Assembly (NCBI RefSeq): GCF_901000735.1
Contig: NC_081542.1
Coordinates: 30,817,111-30,881,110 of the forward strand
DNA from: Corylus avellana
Taxonomy: Eukaryota; Streptophyta; Magnoliopsida; Fagales; Betulaceae
Direction of reading: 5' to 3'
DNA: 64,000 bases
The stretch's first letter is position 1; each line of letters opens with the position of its first letter. Both the position numbers and the translations under genes were made by a program. Below, in pieces: positions 34,575 through 46,021 of this stretch. The notes beneath the pieces were generated by a model. That model was given only the letters and a program-made list of their open reading frames with translations, did no database searches and was not told the origin of the DNA.

Positions 34575-34830
34575 TGTTAACTATATTGGATAATATATTA
34601 GAAGCGGAAGAAAGGGATAGAAGAGAGAGAGCGAAAGCACACAACAGACTACATTGTATTGACTATAATGATAATAATAAATACAAAAGCCTCTATTTAT
34701 AGAGAGGCAAGTAACCTAATAAACTAAGGAAAGGTGAACCTAGTAAACTAAGAAAATGTAAACCTAGTAGACTAATAATACTTAAGGAAGTAAATAACAA
34801 GTAAATAACTCTAACATAATATTCTTAACA
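34575..34830 (-). repeat. 3' LTR of the 2.1-kb element
   Basis: 256 bp, TGTTAACTATATTGG to TATTCTTAACA on the plus strand. Confidence 0.92.
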
Positions 34831-35074
34831 TCCCCCCTCAAACTCAATGTGTAAACTTGAGTTTGGATAAACGAAAAAAGGAAAGAAAAAGGAATTCGCC
34901 GAAGAAGCTGCTTGTGCCGAAACAGTTGCCGGAGTAACGCCATAAAAGTTGTTAGAGACCGGTGGATTCTGCCTGAATTTGAGCAATGCATTTAAGCTGG
35001 AGCTTGGTTCACTTGGTGGATTCTGACTTGAAAACCATATACTAGTAATGAAGAAGCTTGCCTAATCTGCTGAG

Positions 35075-35395
35075 AAAAGCAAGGCCGGTTAAAAGGGGCT
35101 TGTTTGGCCCGTAACCCTTGGGCCGTCTCGCCTTGTCGGCTGAACGAAAGTCTGACCCATCTAACTAGTAGATCGTCTCGCCTGGTCGGCTGAGATAAGC
35201 AGGGCCGGTTGAAGAGGTTAATCATGCCTAAAACCCTTGGACCGTCTCGCCTTGTCAGCTGAACTAAAGTCTGACCCATCTAACTAGTAGACTGTCTCGC
35301 TTGGTCGGCTGAGCTAAGTAAGGAGAAAAATGGCCGGTTGAAGAGACTAATCATGCCTGAAACCCTTGAACTGTTAAAAGGTCTGACCAAAAAAA
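35075..35395. repeat. tandem repeat, about 125 bp, three units
   Basis: Units share GGCCGGTTGAAGAG, CATGCCTAAAACCCTTGG and AAAGTCTGACCCATCTAACT, with starts near 35080, 35205 and 35330. Confidence 0.75.
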
Positions 35396-35799
35396 AACCA
35401 TTCTCACTAGTAATGAATCAATGGCCTAGGAGAGGCTGCAGTGACCGGTGATGGTGGCATTTGACAAGGCATAAGTGGGCCAGTTGAAAGGGGCTTCTTT
35501 GGCCCGAAAACCCATGGACCTGAGAGTGCCTTCCGCAAGAAGAATGAACCGGATTGAACTGCGCCAAAGAACAGGCTATAGAACCGAATTGAACAAGCAT
35601 GAACCAACTTGAACCGCATAAAACAAACTCCTAAATTTGAAGAAGAGTCTTGTTTTCTGCCATATAGAGATGCCAAAAGCAAAAATAGACCACAAATTTG
35701 AAATCAGGACGAAAAATTGAGTAGGAAACACCTGGTCAACTTTTTCAATGGTCAAAGTCAAAGTCAACGGTCAACGATGAAAAAGTCAACCCTATCAAG

Positions 35800-35985
35800 G
35801 TGGTGACGTGGCTGATGTGTTGACATTGCAGTGGCTGATGACGTGGGAAGTAAGATGATATAGCACTCATGGTTGACGTGGCACTGATGACGTGGCACTC
35901 AAGGCTGACGTGTCTCTGCTGACGTTGCACTTAGGGCTGATGTAGCAGTGCTGATGTGGCACGCAGGGCTGACGTGGCAGTTGGA
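35800..35985. repeat. GCTGACGTGGCA short repeat
   Basis: Variants of GCTGACGTGGCACT recur about ten times. The ACGT cores resemble bZIP-binding sites, though this may be chance. Confidence 0.75.
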
Positions 35986-36407
35986 TCTTCTGGAGCGTGT
36001 GGGCACGCGTGAGACTGGAGGCTGCGCGTGGATCTCACGCACATAACTATGGGTGGCGCGTGAGAGCGCGTGGAACGTTGGATCGGGATTCTGGTTACAG
36101 TTCTGGAGTCCTGGGGAGCAGATCTATCGATCGGTGGCCTGAAAGAAGCAATCGGACCACCGTGGCAGCTGGTGGCTGGACGGCAGTGGCAGAATTGCCG
36201 AACCTTTGGGTAGCGCGTGAGGGCGCGTGAGAGCTCCGATGGGACTGAGTGAGGCGGCTCTGTGACGATTGGCTTTCGGGCTTTCAAGCGGTATAGTGAT
36301 CTGCTGAAAAATTCAAGGAGAAGATAGAGAACCGTGAGGGACAGAGGGATGGATGCGTCGGATAACACTGGCAGCGCCTGAAAAATTTTAGGTAATTCAG
36401 AACCTGT

Positions 36408-36419
36408 GCTCTGATACCA
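36408..36419 (-). promoter_or_regulatory. primer-binding site of the 2.1-kb element
   Basis: Reads TGGTATCAGAGC on the minus strand, directly inside the right LTR. Confidence 0.9.
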
Positions 36420-36675
36420 TGTTAAATGTATTGGATAATATATTAGAAGCGGAAGAAAGGGATAGAAGAGAGAGAGCGAAAGCACACAACAGACTACATT
36501 GTATTGACTCTAATGATAATAATGAATACAGAAGCCTCTATTTATAGAGAGGCAAGTAACCTAATAAACTAAGGAAAGGTGAACCTAGTAAACTAAGGAA
36601 AGGTAAACCTAGTAGACTAATAATACTTAAGGAAGTAAATAACAAGTAAATAACTCTAACATAATATTCTTAACA
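36420..36675 (-). repeat. 5' LTR of the 2.1-kb element
   Basis: 256 bp, TGTTAAATGTATTGG to TATTCTTAACA on the plus strand. Confidence 0.92.
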
Positions 36676-37444
36676 CAGGCAACACATCCAACCCATTTGG
36701 ATCAAAGGTTACACCGGTGACTGCTGCCCAACTTCCAGGGCTAAACACTCTCAGCATCGCCTTGGCTCGTATCGATTACGAGCTGTGGGTTATCAATCCT
36801 CCTCGCACTCATCCTCGTGCATCTGAAATTTAGCGGTGTTGGGAGGTAGCCTCCAAGTTGGTTTTGTCACATCCAACCCCAAGAACCGTCACATCACAAA
36901 GATTCTTCAGAAGGGTGATGTGTTCTTATTTCCCATTGGTCTCGTAGACTATCAGAGCAATGCTGGATCTACAAAGGCCGTTGCCATTGCAACTCTGAGC
37001 AGTCAAAACCCTGGTGTCATCACAATTGCTAGTGCCGTGTTTGGGTCAAAACCAGAAATTGCAAGTGATATTCTTGTGAAGGCTTTCGAAGTTGATAAGG
37101 AGGTTGTCGATAACATCAAATCCAAGTTCTAGACAAGAAAGAACAAACTCCCACAACCTGTTTCTAAGTTCGCGTTTATGTCATTGTTTGTTTGTTTTTG
37201 GACATGTATAATTTGCTTAGCACAAAGTGAGGATTTTTGTACTGTTTAATGCATTAATTTGTTTTCAACCAAATGTTTATTTTTTTAGTTGTCTTTCAGG
37301 GATGTCGTGGTGATTTTCTAATAAAACTAAATATTTGCCTAAAACCAGCTTTAGACCCTCATTAGCATGGTGTCTTTCCTTTAAGAATTGCGGTCTCCAT
37401 AATTTTAATGCAAGCCATTTTTTCAGCGATCCGATCTCCATAAT

Positions 37445-40400
37445 TTAAGTAGGTGAAAATGCTTGAGCTTCACAATGGGAATGACAAAAATCTATCCAAT
37501 TAATAGTACCAAATTGAATGTCATGGCTTGGCAAGTATACAATCTTGGACTGCTTAGAGAAGACAAGCAGCACACCCTCTGCTACATTTTTGGCAATGGC
37601 TCCATCCATCTTCTTTTCCTCTGTGTGTTGTTTTAGTTCATCGGTGCTTATGGAAACACCAACCTCTGGATCTGAATAATGTTCTGCATTTTCATGGTGG
37701 AGGGGAAAGTGCTCCTCACTGCTACTTGTTGCCTACAGTACAGGAAATGTAGATTATTAATGCAATATTAGTTCCCTCGAAGATTTTATAAAAAAGAAAG
37801 TTAAAAAAGAAAAAAAAAAAACCAGCAATTAAAACCTTAATATCCATGGCCTTTTTTAGATCTTTTTTCTTCCTTTTATCCTTTGATTTTCCCTTTGTTT
37901 TTATAGCAGTATCAAGAGCAACATCTGCAAAGAGAACTTCTAATGCAGCATCAGACTTCTCAATGGCATCTTTGTAAACTAGATTTTCTAGACGTGCCTG
38001 CAACGTTAACAGAGAGATTTAATTACTACAAAAACATCAAGCCGTAGGCCAACAAGATGGTAAGAACATTCAAGATAACCTGCATGAATGACTTGAGCAG
38101 GTGCACTATTATAGGCCGGTAGTCATAAGCAGATGCAACGCCAAGTTTCAGCTCTGTCTGTCTCATTATAGCTTTCCTTACCAGGATCGAACCATCAACT
38201 ATGAGAAACTGCAAAACTGAACATGGTGAGGCCAAGAAAGAAACTTGATTTCAACACTCAAGAAATCATACAACAATGAGGAACTCTGCTTCTTTTCTTT
38301 TTTCTTTTTTTCCCATGTTCTACCATTTTATACTTCGGATCATCCATGGGAAGAAGATTCCGTGCTCCAAATTTTATGAAATTGGGACATTTGGATCACC
38401 GTGGTCAAGGCAGCATTCAAAGCAATAATATGTTTCAGATAATAAAAGATCAAGCTTATAATTACAAGTTTTACCCTATATCAAAAATTTATTTGCAAAT
38501 CAACCAGCATGAAAAGGCATAGTTATACCAAGTCCTCTTTACTGCAACAATTTCTCCAAGTCTACAAGCACATTTGAGTCCTTTGAAAATGATTCTTAAA
38601 TATTTGTAATCAAAATGTCCAAAGCTTAGTCAACTGATTGAATACATAGAGAATTGGAATACATGTTTATCTGAAACTGCAATTCTATATTAGATTTCTG
38701 ATATGAGAGAGGTGAGATAAGGATTTATTCGAGTTTACCATCTATAAATTGGACACTCACCTCTCTAAGCAACCCCAGTTGTAGCTTAAAGATTGTTTGT
38801 TTTATGAAAATTATGGCTGCTTGTCCTTCTTCCAAGATTCCCGAAAAGCTTTTCAACTTCAACTTAGTGATTGTAAACTCAATGGTCTTCCACGGCATCA
38901 ACATGCCTTCGCAGCTTCGACAAGAGGGATGCATGACTTCGTGGATCAGGCTCTGAACTTTGCTCCCTTTTCTTTTGTTCTTCATCACATATGCTCTCCA
39001 ACTCCCAAAGCACTTTCCAGCATAGCATACGCCCGTGTTTTCTCCAACACATTTTTTGCAAATGCTTAAATTCCATTTCAAGAATCTTGAAAAGCTCCAT
39101 TACTTGATTATTTCTGGTTTCTCTCAGGCTTGCCCATGCCTGCAACCGATCCCCAATGGCAGGACCCGTCAATAACCAATTAACAAAAGCAACACCATCA
39201 GTCAGCTCAGCATTTTGACGAACATCTACTGCAGAAGTTACTGCAGTTCCATCATCAGCAATTGCATCTTGATATGTACTGGGAATTAGCTCTCCCCTCA
39301 ACAATCTCTCATCCAAAAGGAGACAAGAGAAGTTGCTGCTGAAAACAATCCTCTCTTTAACGCAAAACGCCTGGTCAGAATCTAGAACACTCTCCTCTGC
39401 AATATTATTCAAGCCACAAGAAAAAGCCAGCGTTTCTAAGAATTCAAGGGCTTTCCAGAGCCAGGGAGCATCCAAAAAACATATACAGAGGAGTGTTTTG
39501 TCCAGTCCATGATTCTCAATTTGGGATTCTGGAATGTGTGTTTTCAGCACTTGCAATGTATTTCTCATCAACTTCTCGAGGTGGCCCACTGCAAAGCATT
39601 TGTTTCTCAGAAACAATTCCAACATTCCACGAATTCTCTCAAGGATCCCCCTGCGCTCACTATCCTCACACAATGGCCACTTCTGATTTTCATCAATTTC
39701 GATCAGAAAAACTTCAGGGTCACCTTCTTTATCAATTCGGTCACCAAATCTTGACTCGTTTTCTATTATCCTCACCGAGGCAGGGAGATCCACGGGCTTC
39801 CAAACACCATTTTCAATCATCTTAATCCACTCATCACCAACTTCTTTTGGTATATGAGCCTGCAATGTCTCTGACAGATTCTCCATATGCTCACCCTTAA
39901 GATGCTCCATGCTCAGTTCACAGTCTCCAAACCTCTCCCCGCAACAACAACACACCCAGAAAATCCATTTTTTCTCCTCCTTAGCAAACTCTACTGCTTC
40001 CTTCAAAACTACCTTTGCCAACGTATTCTTACTAAAATGTGCTGTAAGCTCTTTGATACTCACTTTCAACAATCCCAACTTCTTTTCAACACTCATAGCG
40101 TTCTTCCAATAAGTCATCACACTCTCAAGATTCCCATACTTTCCTCTGTCTTCATCTGTGTCATCCTGCGAAGGCAACCCAAATGTTGAAAGATTTCTCT
40201 GCTGCAAGAGCCTCGTCGCCACAATATAAGCCTCCACCTTCTTCACTCTCTCCAATACGTCCTTAATTGTTTCCATGTTTATATTCTCATATCCAACATT
40301 CTTGCATTTCGCTATCAACTTCCTGAGTTCTTGTTTCACATTCTCTATTCGAAATTCTTGGCTCGAACCTTGGAACTCTTCTTCTTGGAAGAAGCTATCT

Positions 40401-40855
40401 TTAAGAGGGTCTACTGGGTCTTCTATAATCAAAGCGCGCTCGCATTCATTTATTACTTCTTGGTAGCCATTCTTGCCGTCGAGTGTTGCTAACACGAAGA
40501 GAACTTGGGCGTACGAAAGTGGTAAGGAGATTGAGTTCGGGGAGAAAGCTAAAGCTTCCCTGGCCGAGTCGGCGGCGTTGTTGAGGTGCTCCTGTTTTGT
40601 GTTAGAATCGCCAAGAAGAGAAGCGGTTTTGAAGTGAATGGCGGCGCATGTGTGGTGGAGAATGGCAGAGTTGTACGAGTTGTCGTTGTTGTTTCTGCCG
40701 CTGTGGCGGGAAATGGAGTCTTTGATGAGTTTGAGCGCTTCGGTGTGGTTTCCACTCTGGAGGGAAGCGACGGCGCGCCCACATTCGTGCTTGATGGAAA
40801 AATCATCAGACAGTGGAGGATTGGTGGAAGCAGAGGGGCTTTTCTTTGGGGCCAT
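37445..40855 (-). pseudogene. DUF627/DUF629 ubiquitin carboxyl-terminal hydrolase-related gene, frameshifted
   Basis: The plant family has an N-terminal DUF627, a central DUF629 and a C-terminal, often degenerate, ubiquitin hydrolase domain. The best start is the Met at 40855 (MAPKKSPSAS); an in-frame Met lies 22 codons upstream at 40921. DUF627 covers roughly residues 20-190 (HECGRAVASLQSGNHTEALK). DUF629 follows, with KWIFWVCCCCGERFGDCELS and GDEWIKMIENGVWKPVDLP. Further exons are 38080-38208, 37836-37997 and 37445-37732. Exon 1 should run to 38762, but a 2-bp loss near 38887 creates a TGA at 38879. The homologous copy at 41758 has the longer frame there. No hydrolase catalytic domain is present; the frame ends at a TAA at 37445. 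A shortened protein of about 658 residues is possible. Confidence 0.88.
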
Positions 40856-40921
40856 TTTTGCCGTAGGTTTCAAGGGAATGTTCTGCTTTGAAGAGGGAAG
40901 AAGCAGAGAGCTTCTTTGCAA

Positions 40922-41657
40922 GCGTTCTTGGTTGCAAAAGAGCGAGCTGGATGGGGCGGGAGGTGGGGTAAAGTTGGAACTTGGAAGAACTGATTTCTGC
41001 TTTGGCGATTATTTTTTTTTTTTTTTTTTCCTCTTATTTTATTGGTACGTTATTTTTGACTAAAACTGACTTGACATTACGACATTATAGCTATTTTTTA
41101 AGCGTTAAATATTATTCTAGTACATGTGTTTGCACTAAAATTAAATAATTTGAGTTTTAAAAAATATTATAAATGATACTTGTGTAAGTCAATAAATGCA
41201 CTTGATGTCTCTGTCAAGATTTCGTTAAATTTTTTAATGAAACACTACGTCACCTTTGCATGTGAGTGCCATGTAACGTGGTACCAATTTTTGAGTGTCA
41301 CATCATATATTATGGGTATGTGGTAACTGTGGGTTGGTGGGCTTGGTGGGCCATAACATCAGGGGTCTTGTCACGAGCCATGGAAGACAAACCGTTGGTC
41401 CTATAAGAAGAAAGGGAATGTAAGGACGGGTTGTTTTGGCTGATTCCATATGCATGTTACTTTCAGCTATTTGTTTTTATACATGGCTTTTCGTTTTTTT
41501 GGTTTTTCAAGGTCCTTTTCAAGTCACTTAACACTTTGCTGATTTTTTTTTTTTTTTCTTTTTTAGAGAAATGTGAGTAATGGTTCGATTTCGTAGCCAA
41601 ATGGGTCCGGAACATCTAACATAGTGAAGGGAGAGAAACTGTAAGGACATATATATA
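40922..41657. other. upstream region and a diverged copy of a short exon-like segment
   Basis: Up to about 41400 there is AT-rich DNA without coding signal. Bases 41445-41465 (TTCCATATGCATGTT) and 41570-41640 (AAATGTGAGTAATGGTTCG, then CAAATGGGTCCGGAACATCT) match the segments at 51695-51960 and 61715-61990 with many substitutions. It is an older, shorter relative of that duplicated segment. Confidence 0.55.
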
Positions 41658-41757
41658 NNNNNNNNNNNNNNNNNNNNNNNNNNNNNNNNNNNNNNNNNNN
41701 NNNNNNNNNNNNNNNNNNNNNNNNNNNNNNNNNNNNNNNNNNNNNNNNNNNNNNNNN
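41658..41757. other. assembly gap (100 N)
   Basis: Gene copies on its two sides are in opposite orientation. Confidence 0.99.
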
Positions 41758-42618
41758 GTTGGAGAGCATATGTGATGAAGAACAAAAGAAAAGGGAGCAA
41801 AGTTCAGAGCCTGCTCCACAAAGTCATGCATCCCTCTTGTCGAAGCTGCAGGGGCATGTTGATGCCGTGGAAGATGCCATTGAGTTTACAATCACTAAGT
41901 TGAAGTTGAAAAGCTTTTCGGGAATCTTGGAAGATGGACAAGCAGCCATAATTTTTATAAAGCAAACAATCTTTAAGCTGCAACTGGGGTTGCTTAGAGG
42001 TGAGTGTCCAATTTATAGATGGTAAACTTGAATAAATCCTTATCTCACCTCTCTCATATCAGAAATCTGATATAGAATTGCAGTTCAGATAAACATGTAT
42101 TCAAATTCTCTATGTATTCAATCAGTTGGCTAAGCTTTGGACCTTTTGATTACAAATATTTAAGAATCATTTTCAAAGGACTAAAATGTGCTTGTAGACT
42201 TGGAGAAATTGTTGCAGTAAAGAGGACTTGCTTTAACTATGCCTTTTCATGTTGGTTGATTTGCATATAAATTTTGGATATAGGGTAAAACTTGTAATTA
42301 TAAGCTTGATCTTTTGTTATCTGAAACATATTATTGCTTTGAATGCTGCCTTGAGCATGGTGATCCAAATGTCCCAATTCATAAAATTTGGAGCAGGGAA
42401 TCCTCTTCCCATGGATGATCCAAAGTATAAAATGGTAGAACATGAAAACCAAAAAAAAAAAAAAAAAAAAATGAAAAGAAGCAGAGTTCCTCATTGTTGT
42501 ATGATTTCTTGAGTGTTAAAATCAAGCTTCTTTCTTGGTCTCACCATGTTCAGTTTTGCAGTTTCACATAGTTGATGGTTCGATCCTGGTGAGAAAAGCT
42601 ATAATGAGACAGACAGAG

Positions 42619-43180
42619 TGTCAAGCATGCAATCAACAAGATGAAATGCAGAGAAAAGGTTGAGTGAAGAGAGAAACAAGAAACTTCTCATTATCTGAAT
42701 AATCAACCTTACAAACAAATGAGGGATTAAACCTCTTTATATACACTTGGATACATAACAAAAAACTGACAAACTAACTTCAATCTCAACTATCCTCAAC
42801 TGTACAAACTAACCTCAACTGTACAAGTAACAGCAAAGAAACTAACTAAGAGATGATTAAACCTCTTTATATACACTTGGATACATAATAAAAAACTGAC
42901 AAACTAACTTCAATCTCAACTATCCTCAACTGTACAAGTAACAGCAAAGAAACTAACTAAGAGAAGATTACAACTGAAAAATACACGTGCAGAATATATT
43001 TCTGTAACTACGCTCGATACTGCGCTCGAGCGCACTCGGCTTGAAATTCTCTCTGTAACTGTGCTCATAACTGTGCTTGAGCGCACTTAGCTTGAAATTC
43101 TTTCTATAACTGCGCTCGAGCTTGCACTCGAGTGCACTCTCCTGCGCTCTTGCTGATATGTGCAGCCAACTCAGCTAATA
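42619..43180 (-). repeat. 3' LTR of Copia 3, with internal duplication
   Basis: 562 bp against 390 bp for the other LTR. A stretch of about 110 bp (ATTAAACCTCTTTATATACA to AGAAACTAACTAAGAG) is present twice in tandem (about 42725-42960). Confidence 0.88.
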
Positions 43181-43187
43181 CCCTCCC

Positions 43188-43727
43188 TCAAGATGGAAGG
43201 CAAAGTTCTTTGACAAACATCTTGGACAGCAAGTGAGTGAAGTCTTTAAACCCAAGTCCCTTAGTAAATATGTCTGCCAATTGATGCTGAGAGGGAACAT
43301 GTAGTGTTTTGATGAGGCCAAGTTGGATCTTTTCTCTAATAAGATGACAATCAATCTCTATATGTTTAATTCTCTCATGAAAGACAGGATTAGCAGCAAT
43401 ATGGGGAGCATATTGACTATCACAAAATAACAAGGCAGCCTTTGGATGAGAAATGTGAAAGTCCTTAAGCAATGAGAATAACCACATTAACTCACATGTG
43501 GAAGCCATTGCTCTATATTCTGCCTCAGCAGAAGATCTTGAAACTGTTTGCTGCTTTTTCGACTTCCAAGAAATTAGAGAATCACCAATGAAAATGCAAA
43601 AGCCATTAATGGATCTCTGAGTGTCAACACACCCTACCCAATCAGAATCTGAAAAAGCCTTCAAGTGAAAATCAGATTTGGCAGAAAACAAAAGACCTTG
43701 AGCAGGAGAGCTTTTAATATACCTCAA
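43188..43727 (-). CDS. Copia 3 RNase H
   Basis: 179 residues with [53 protein letters not shown] and [12 protein letters not shown]. It covers the C-terminus of the polyprotein and is offset by a frameshift from the reverse transcriptase frame that ends at 43724. Confidence 0.9.
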   Translation of the reverse strand: MRYIKSSPAQGLLFSAKSDFHLKAFSDSDWVGCVDTQRSINGFCIFIGDSLISWKSKKQQTVSRSSAEAEYRAMASTCELMWLFSLLKDFHISHPKAALLFCDSQYAPHIAANPVFHERIKHIEIDCHLIREKIQLGLIKTLHVPSQHQLADIFTKGLGFKDFTHLLSKMFVKELCLPS

Positions 43728-44521
43728 AACCTTGTGGCAGCATCAAAATGTGGCTGCCTTGGTTTATCCATAAACTGACTTAAAATCTGTACTGAGTAAG
43801 CAATATCAGGCCTAGTGGTGGTGAGGTATAGAAGTCTGCCAACTAGTTTCCTATAGGAAGTAGAATCTGATAGGGGGGTGCCTTCCTTGGACAATTTTAA
43901 ATTTTGTTCAATTGGAAAAGAAACAGGTTTAGCGGCCAATAAACCTGAATCCTCAAGGATCTCTAAGGCATACTTTCTTTGGCATACAGAAATTCCTTCT
44001 GTTGATCTAGCAATCTCAAGCCCTAGAAAGTATTTGAAAGGTCCTAAATCCTTCAATTTAAAATTAGCATTCAAAAGAATGATAAATTCAGAAACTGCTT
44101 TAGGATCATTACTAGCAATGGCTACATCATCAACATAGACTAAAAGGGCCATGTGAGAGGAACTTTTGAGTCTTGTGAACAAGGAGTAATCAGCCTTGGA
44201 CTGTACAAAACCAAGTGCAATGAGAGCTGTAGAAAACTCGGAGAACCATTGCCGGGATGCCTGCTTCAATCCATACAAAGACTTTGTCAATCTACAAACT
44301 TTGTTCTCCCCTTTAATTCCAAAACTAGGAGGCATAGTCTTATAGATTTCTTCATCTAACTCCCCATGTAGGAAAGCATTATTCACATCCAACTGATGCA
44401 GGATCCAATTCTTAGCTGCTACAAGTGCTAGAAAACACCTCACTGTAGTCATTTTTGCAACTGGAGAAAAAGTTTCATGGTAATCCAACCCTTCACATTG
44501 AGTGTACCCTTTGGCTACCAA
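43724..44521 (-). CDS. Copia 3 reverse transcriptase core
   Basis: 265 residues: [49 protein letters not shown] and catalytic [13 protein letters not shown], then [19 protein letters not shown]. The N-terminal part is in a neighbouring open frame at 44531-44821 ([18 protein letters not shown]), separated by one stop. Confidence 0.92.
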   Translation of the reverse strand: MVAKGYTQCEGLDYHETFSPVAKMTTVRCFLALVAAKNWILHQLDVNNAFLHGELDEEIYKTMPPSFGIKGENKVCRLTKSLYGLKQASRQWFSEFSTALIALGFVQSKADYSLFTRLKSSSHMALLVYVDDVAIASNDPKAVSEFIILLNANFKLKDLGPFKYFLGLEIARSTEGISVCQRKYALEILEDSGLLAAKPVSFPIEQNLKLSKEGTPLSDSTSYRKLVGRLLYLTTTRPDIAYSVQILSQFMDKPRQPHFDAATRF

Positions 44522-44530
44522 CCTAGCCTT

Positions 44531-45310
44531 CTACCTCTCAATACTACCATTAGACTTCTGTTTAACCTTATACACCCATTTGCAACCAATGGCCTTTTTG
44601 TTGGGAGGTAAATCAGAAATCACCCAAGTCTGATTTGCTTCAAGGGCTGAAATTTCAGCCTGCATAGCCTCACGCCAATGTATGTCCTTGATAGCTTGGT
44701 GATAGAACTTAGGCTCAATGATTGAGGAAAAAGAAAGACAAAAGTGTTTGTGAGATGATGACAGGTTATCATAAGAAAGAAACGAAGACAATGGATATGC
44801 ATTACCTGAGTTAGTAGACATTGTAGAAGATTGGTGTGGTTAAGAAGAAACCAATTGACAATGAAAATCCTGCAAGTAACCAGGTTTAGTTTTGGCCCTA
44901 GTTGATCTTCTAAGAGAAGGACAAGGGATTTGAGTAGAGTCCATTGGTTCAGAAGATGAAGTAGAACCTAATGAAACATCTAATTCAAGAGAGTTTATTG
45001 GAAAAGCAGAAGGTAATAGAGTTGTCTGCAGTTGAGAAGGTGTTGTGATTGACTGAGAATGAGGAACTAAAGGTGATGATGTAATTTTATGAGAAGGGGA
45101 AACAGACAATGGCTAAGAAGAAGAAGGAATTGATACTGTTGGAATAGAATCAGTATCTGGAAAAAAAAAAAAAAAAAAAAATCTATCATGAGATGGAGAT
45201 GAGGAAAGATTTGAATGGGATGCATATGGAAAAATGGTTTCATGAAAGATGGCATGTCTAGAAGCAAATACAGAATGAGTATGAAGATTAAAGAATTTGA
45301 AACCTTTCAT
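44531..45310 (-). pseudogene. Copia 3 integrase-reverse transcriptase linker
   Basis: Frames with stops hold the Ser/Pro-rich linker (TSSPLVPHSQSITTPSQLQT, LRRSTRAKTKPGYLQDFHC) and the start of reverse transcriptase ([18 protein letters not shown]). A long poly-A run near 45160-45180 disturbs the frame. Confidence 0.75.
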
Positions 45311-45376
45311 GCCTTATGGATATCCAATGAAAACACAAGGAATAGCTCTTGGATCAAACTATGTTCTATTTCAAGA

Positions 45377-46021
45377 TTAAGTTGATACATAAGCTAAGCA
45401 ACCAAAGACTTTAAGATGAGAATAAGATGGTATAGCAGAAAACAGTAACTCATGTGGTGATTTGTTGGAAAGAAGGGGTGTAGGAATTCTATTTATGATA
45501 TGAGTGACTGTGAGTATACAATCTCCCCAAAAAATTAAAGGAATATGTGACTGAAAACGTAAAGCTCTTGCAACATTCAATAGGTGTTGATGTTTTCTCT
45601 CAACTATGGCATTTTGTTGTGGAGTTTCTACACAACTAAGTTGATGGATGATGCCTTGATCAGAAAAATAATCATTCATTTTGAATTCAACACCATTATC
45701 TGATCTAAGACATTTGATTTTAGTTTTGAACTGAGTTTGAACAAGTTGAAAGAAAGATTTTATAATGGAACTAGTTTGTGATTTGTGTTGCATCAAATGT
45801 ACCCAAGTAAACCTTGAATAAGCATCCACAATTGTCAAGAAAAAACTGGAACCATTTATTGACTTGGTGGCCAAAGGGCCCCAAATATCACAATGAATGA
45901 GATCAAAAGGTGACTGAGAAATAGAAATGCTAATGGGAAAGGGAAGTTTATGTTGTTTTGCCATAGGACATACTGGACAAACATTTTTCTGGTTTACATG
46001 AAATTTCAGGAATACATGCAT
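45377..46021 (-). CDS. Copia 3 integrase
   Basis: 214 residues with the [14 protein letters not shown] zinc-binding end and the full catalytic triad: Asp in HCDIWGPL, Asp in RSDNGVEF, Glu in [12 protein letters not shown]. It inserts element DNA into the host chromosome. Confidence 0.92.
   Translation of the reverse strand: MHVFLKFHVNQKNVCPVCPMAKQHKLPFPISISISQSPFDLIHCDIWGPLATKSINGSSFFLTIVDAYSRFTWVHLMQHKSQTSSIIKSFFQLVQTQFKTKIKCLRSDNGVEFKMNDYFSDQGIIHQLSCVETPQQNAIVERKHQHLLNVARALRFQSHIPLIFWGDCILTVTHIINRIPTPLLSNKSPHELLFSAIPSYSHLKVFGCLAYVST

Larger units (their letters stand above)
34575..36675 (-). mobile_element. non-autonomous LTR retrotransposon, 2.1 kb
   Basis: LTRs of 256 bp (34575-34830 and 36420-36675) differ at about seven sites. 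A perfect 5-bp target-site duplication CAGGC (34570-34574 and 36676-36680) shows insertion into germin-like exon 2. On the minus strand the primer site TGGTATCAGAGC adjoins the right LTR and a purine tract adjoins the left one, so it reads right to left and its machinery is Copia-type. The 1.6-kb interior has no retrotransposon protein but carries two repeat blocks. Confidence 0.93.
34053..37132 (+). pseudogene. germin-like protein gene split by an LTR element
   Basis: Exon 1 (34053-34170) gives a signal peptide and SDPSPLQDFCVAEKTSA. Exon 2 starts at 34492 ([19 protein letters not shown]) and is cut after 34574 by the LTR element at 34575-36675. It resumes at 36681 ([20 protein letters not shown]). 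A missing T near 36830 makes a TAG at 36831. The last 99 codons (36836-37132) read LGGSLQVGFVTSNPKNRHIT to DNIKSKF. Germin-like proteins are secreted Mn-binding cupins, some with superoxide dismutase or oxalate oxidase activity. Cupin motif 1 reads [10 protein letters not shown] (normally HTHPRxxE) and motif 2 reads FPIGLVDYQSN (normally LVHFQxN), so two of the three ligand histidines are replaced. The gene was therefore probably degenerating apart from the insertion. Confidence 0.92.

Noticed and set aside
40586..41063. Plus-strand frames opposite the DUF627 region
   Set aside because: They are antisense shadows of the DUF627-coding exon, whose protein is recognisable on the minus strand.
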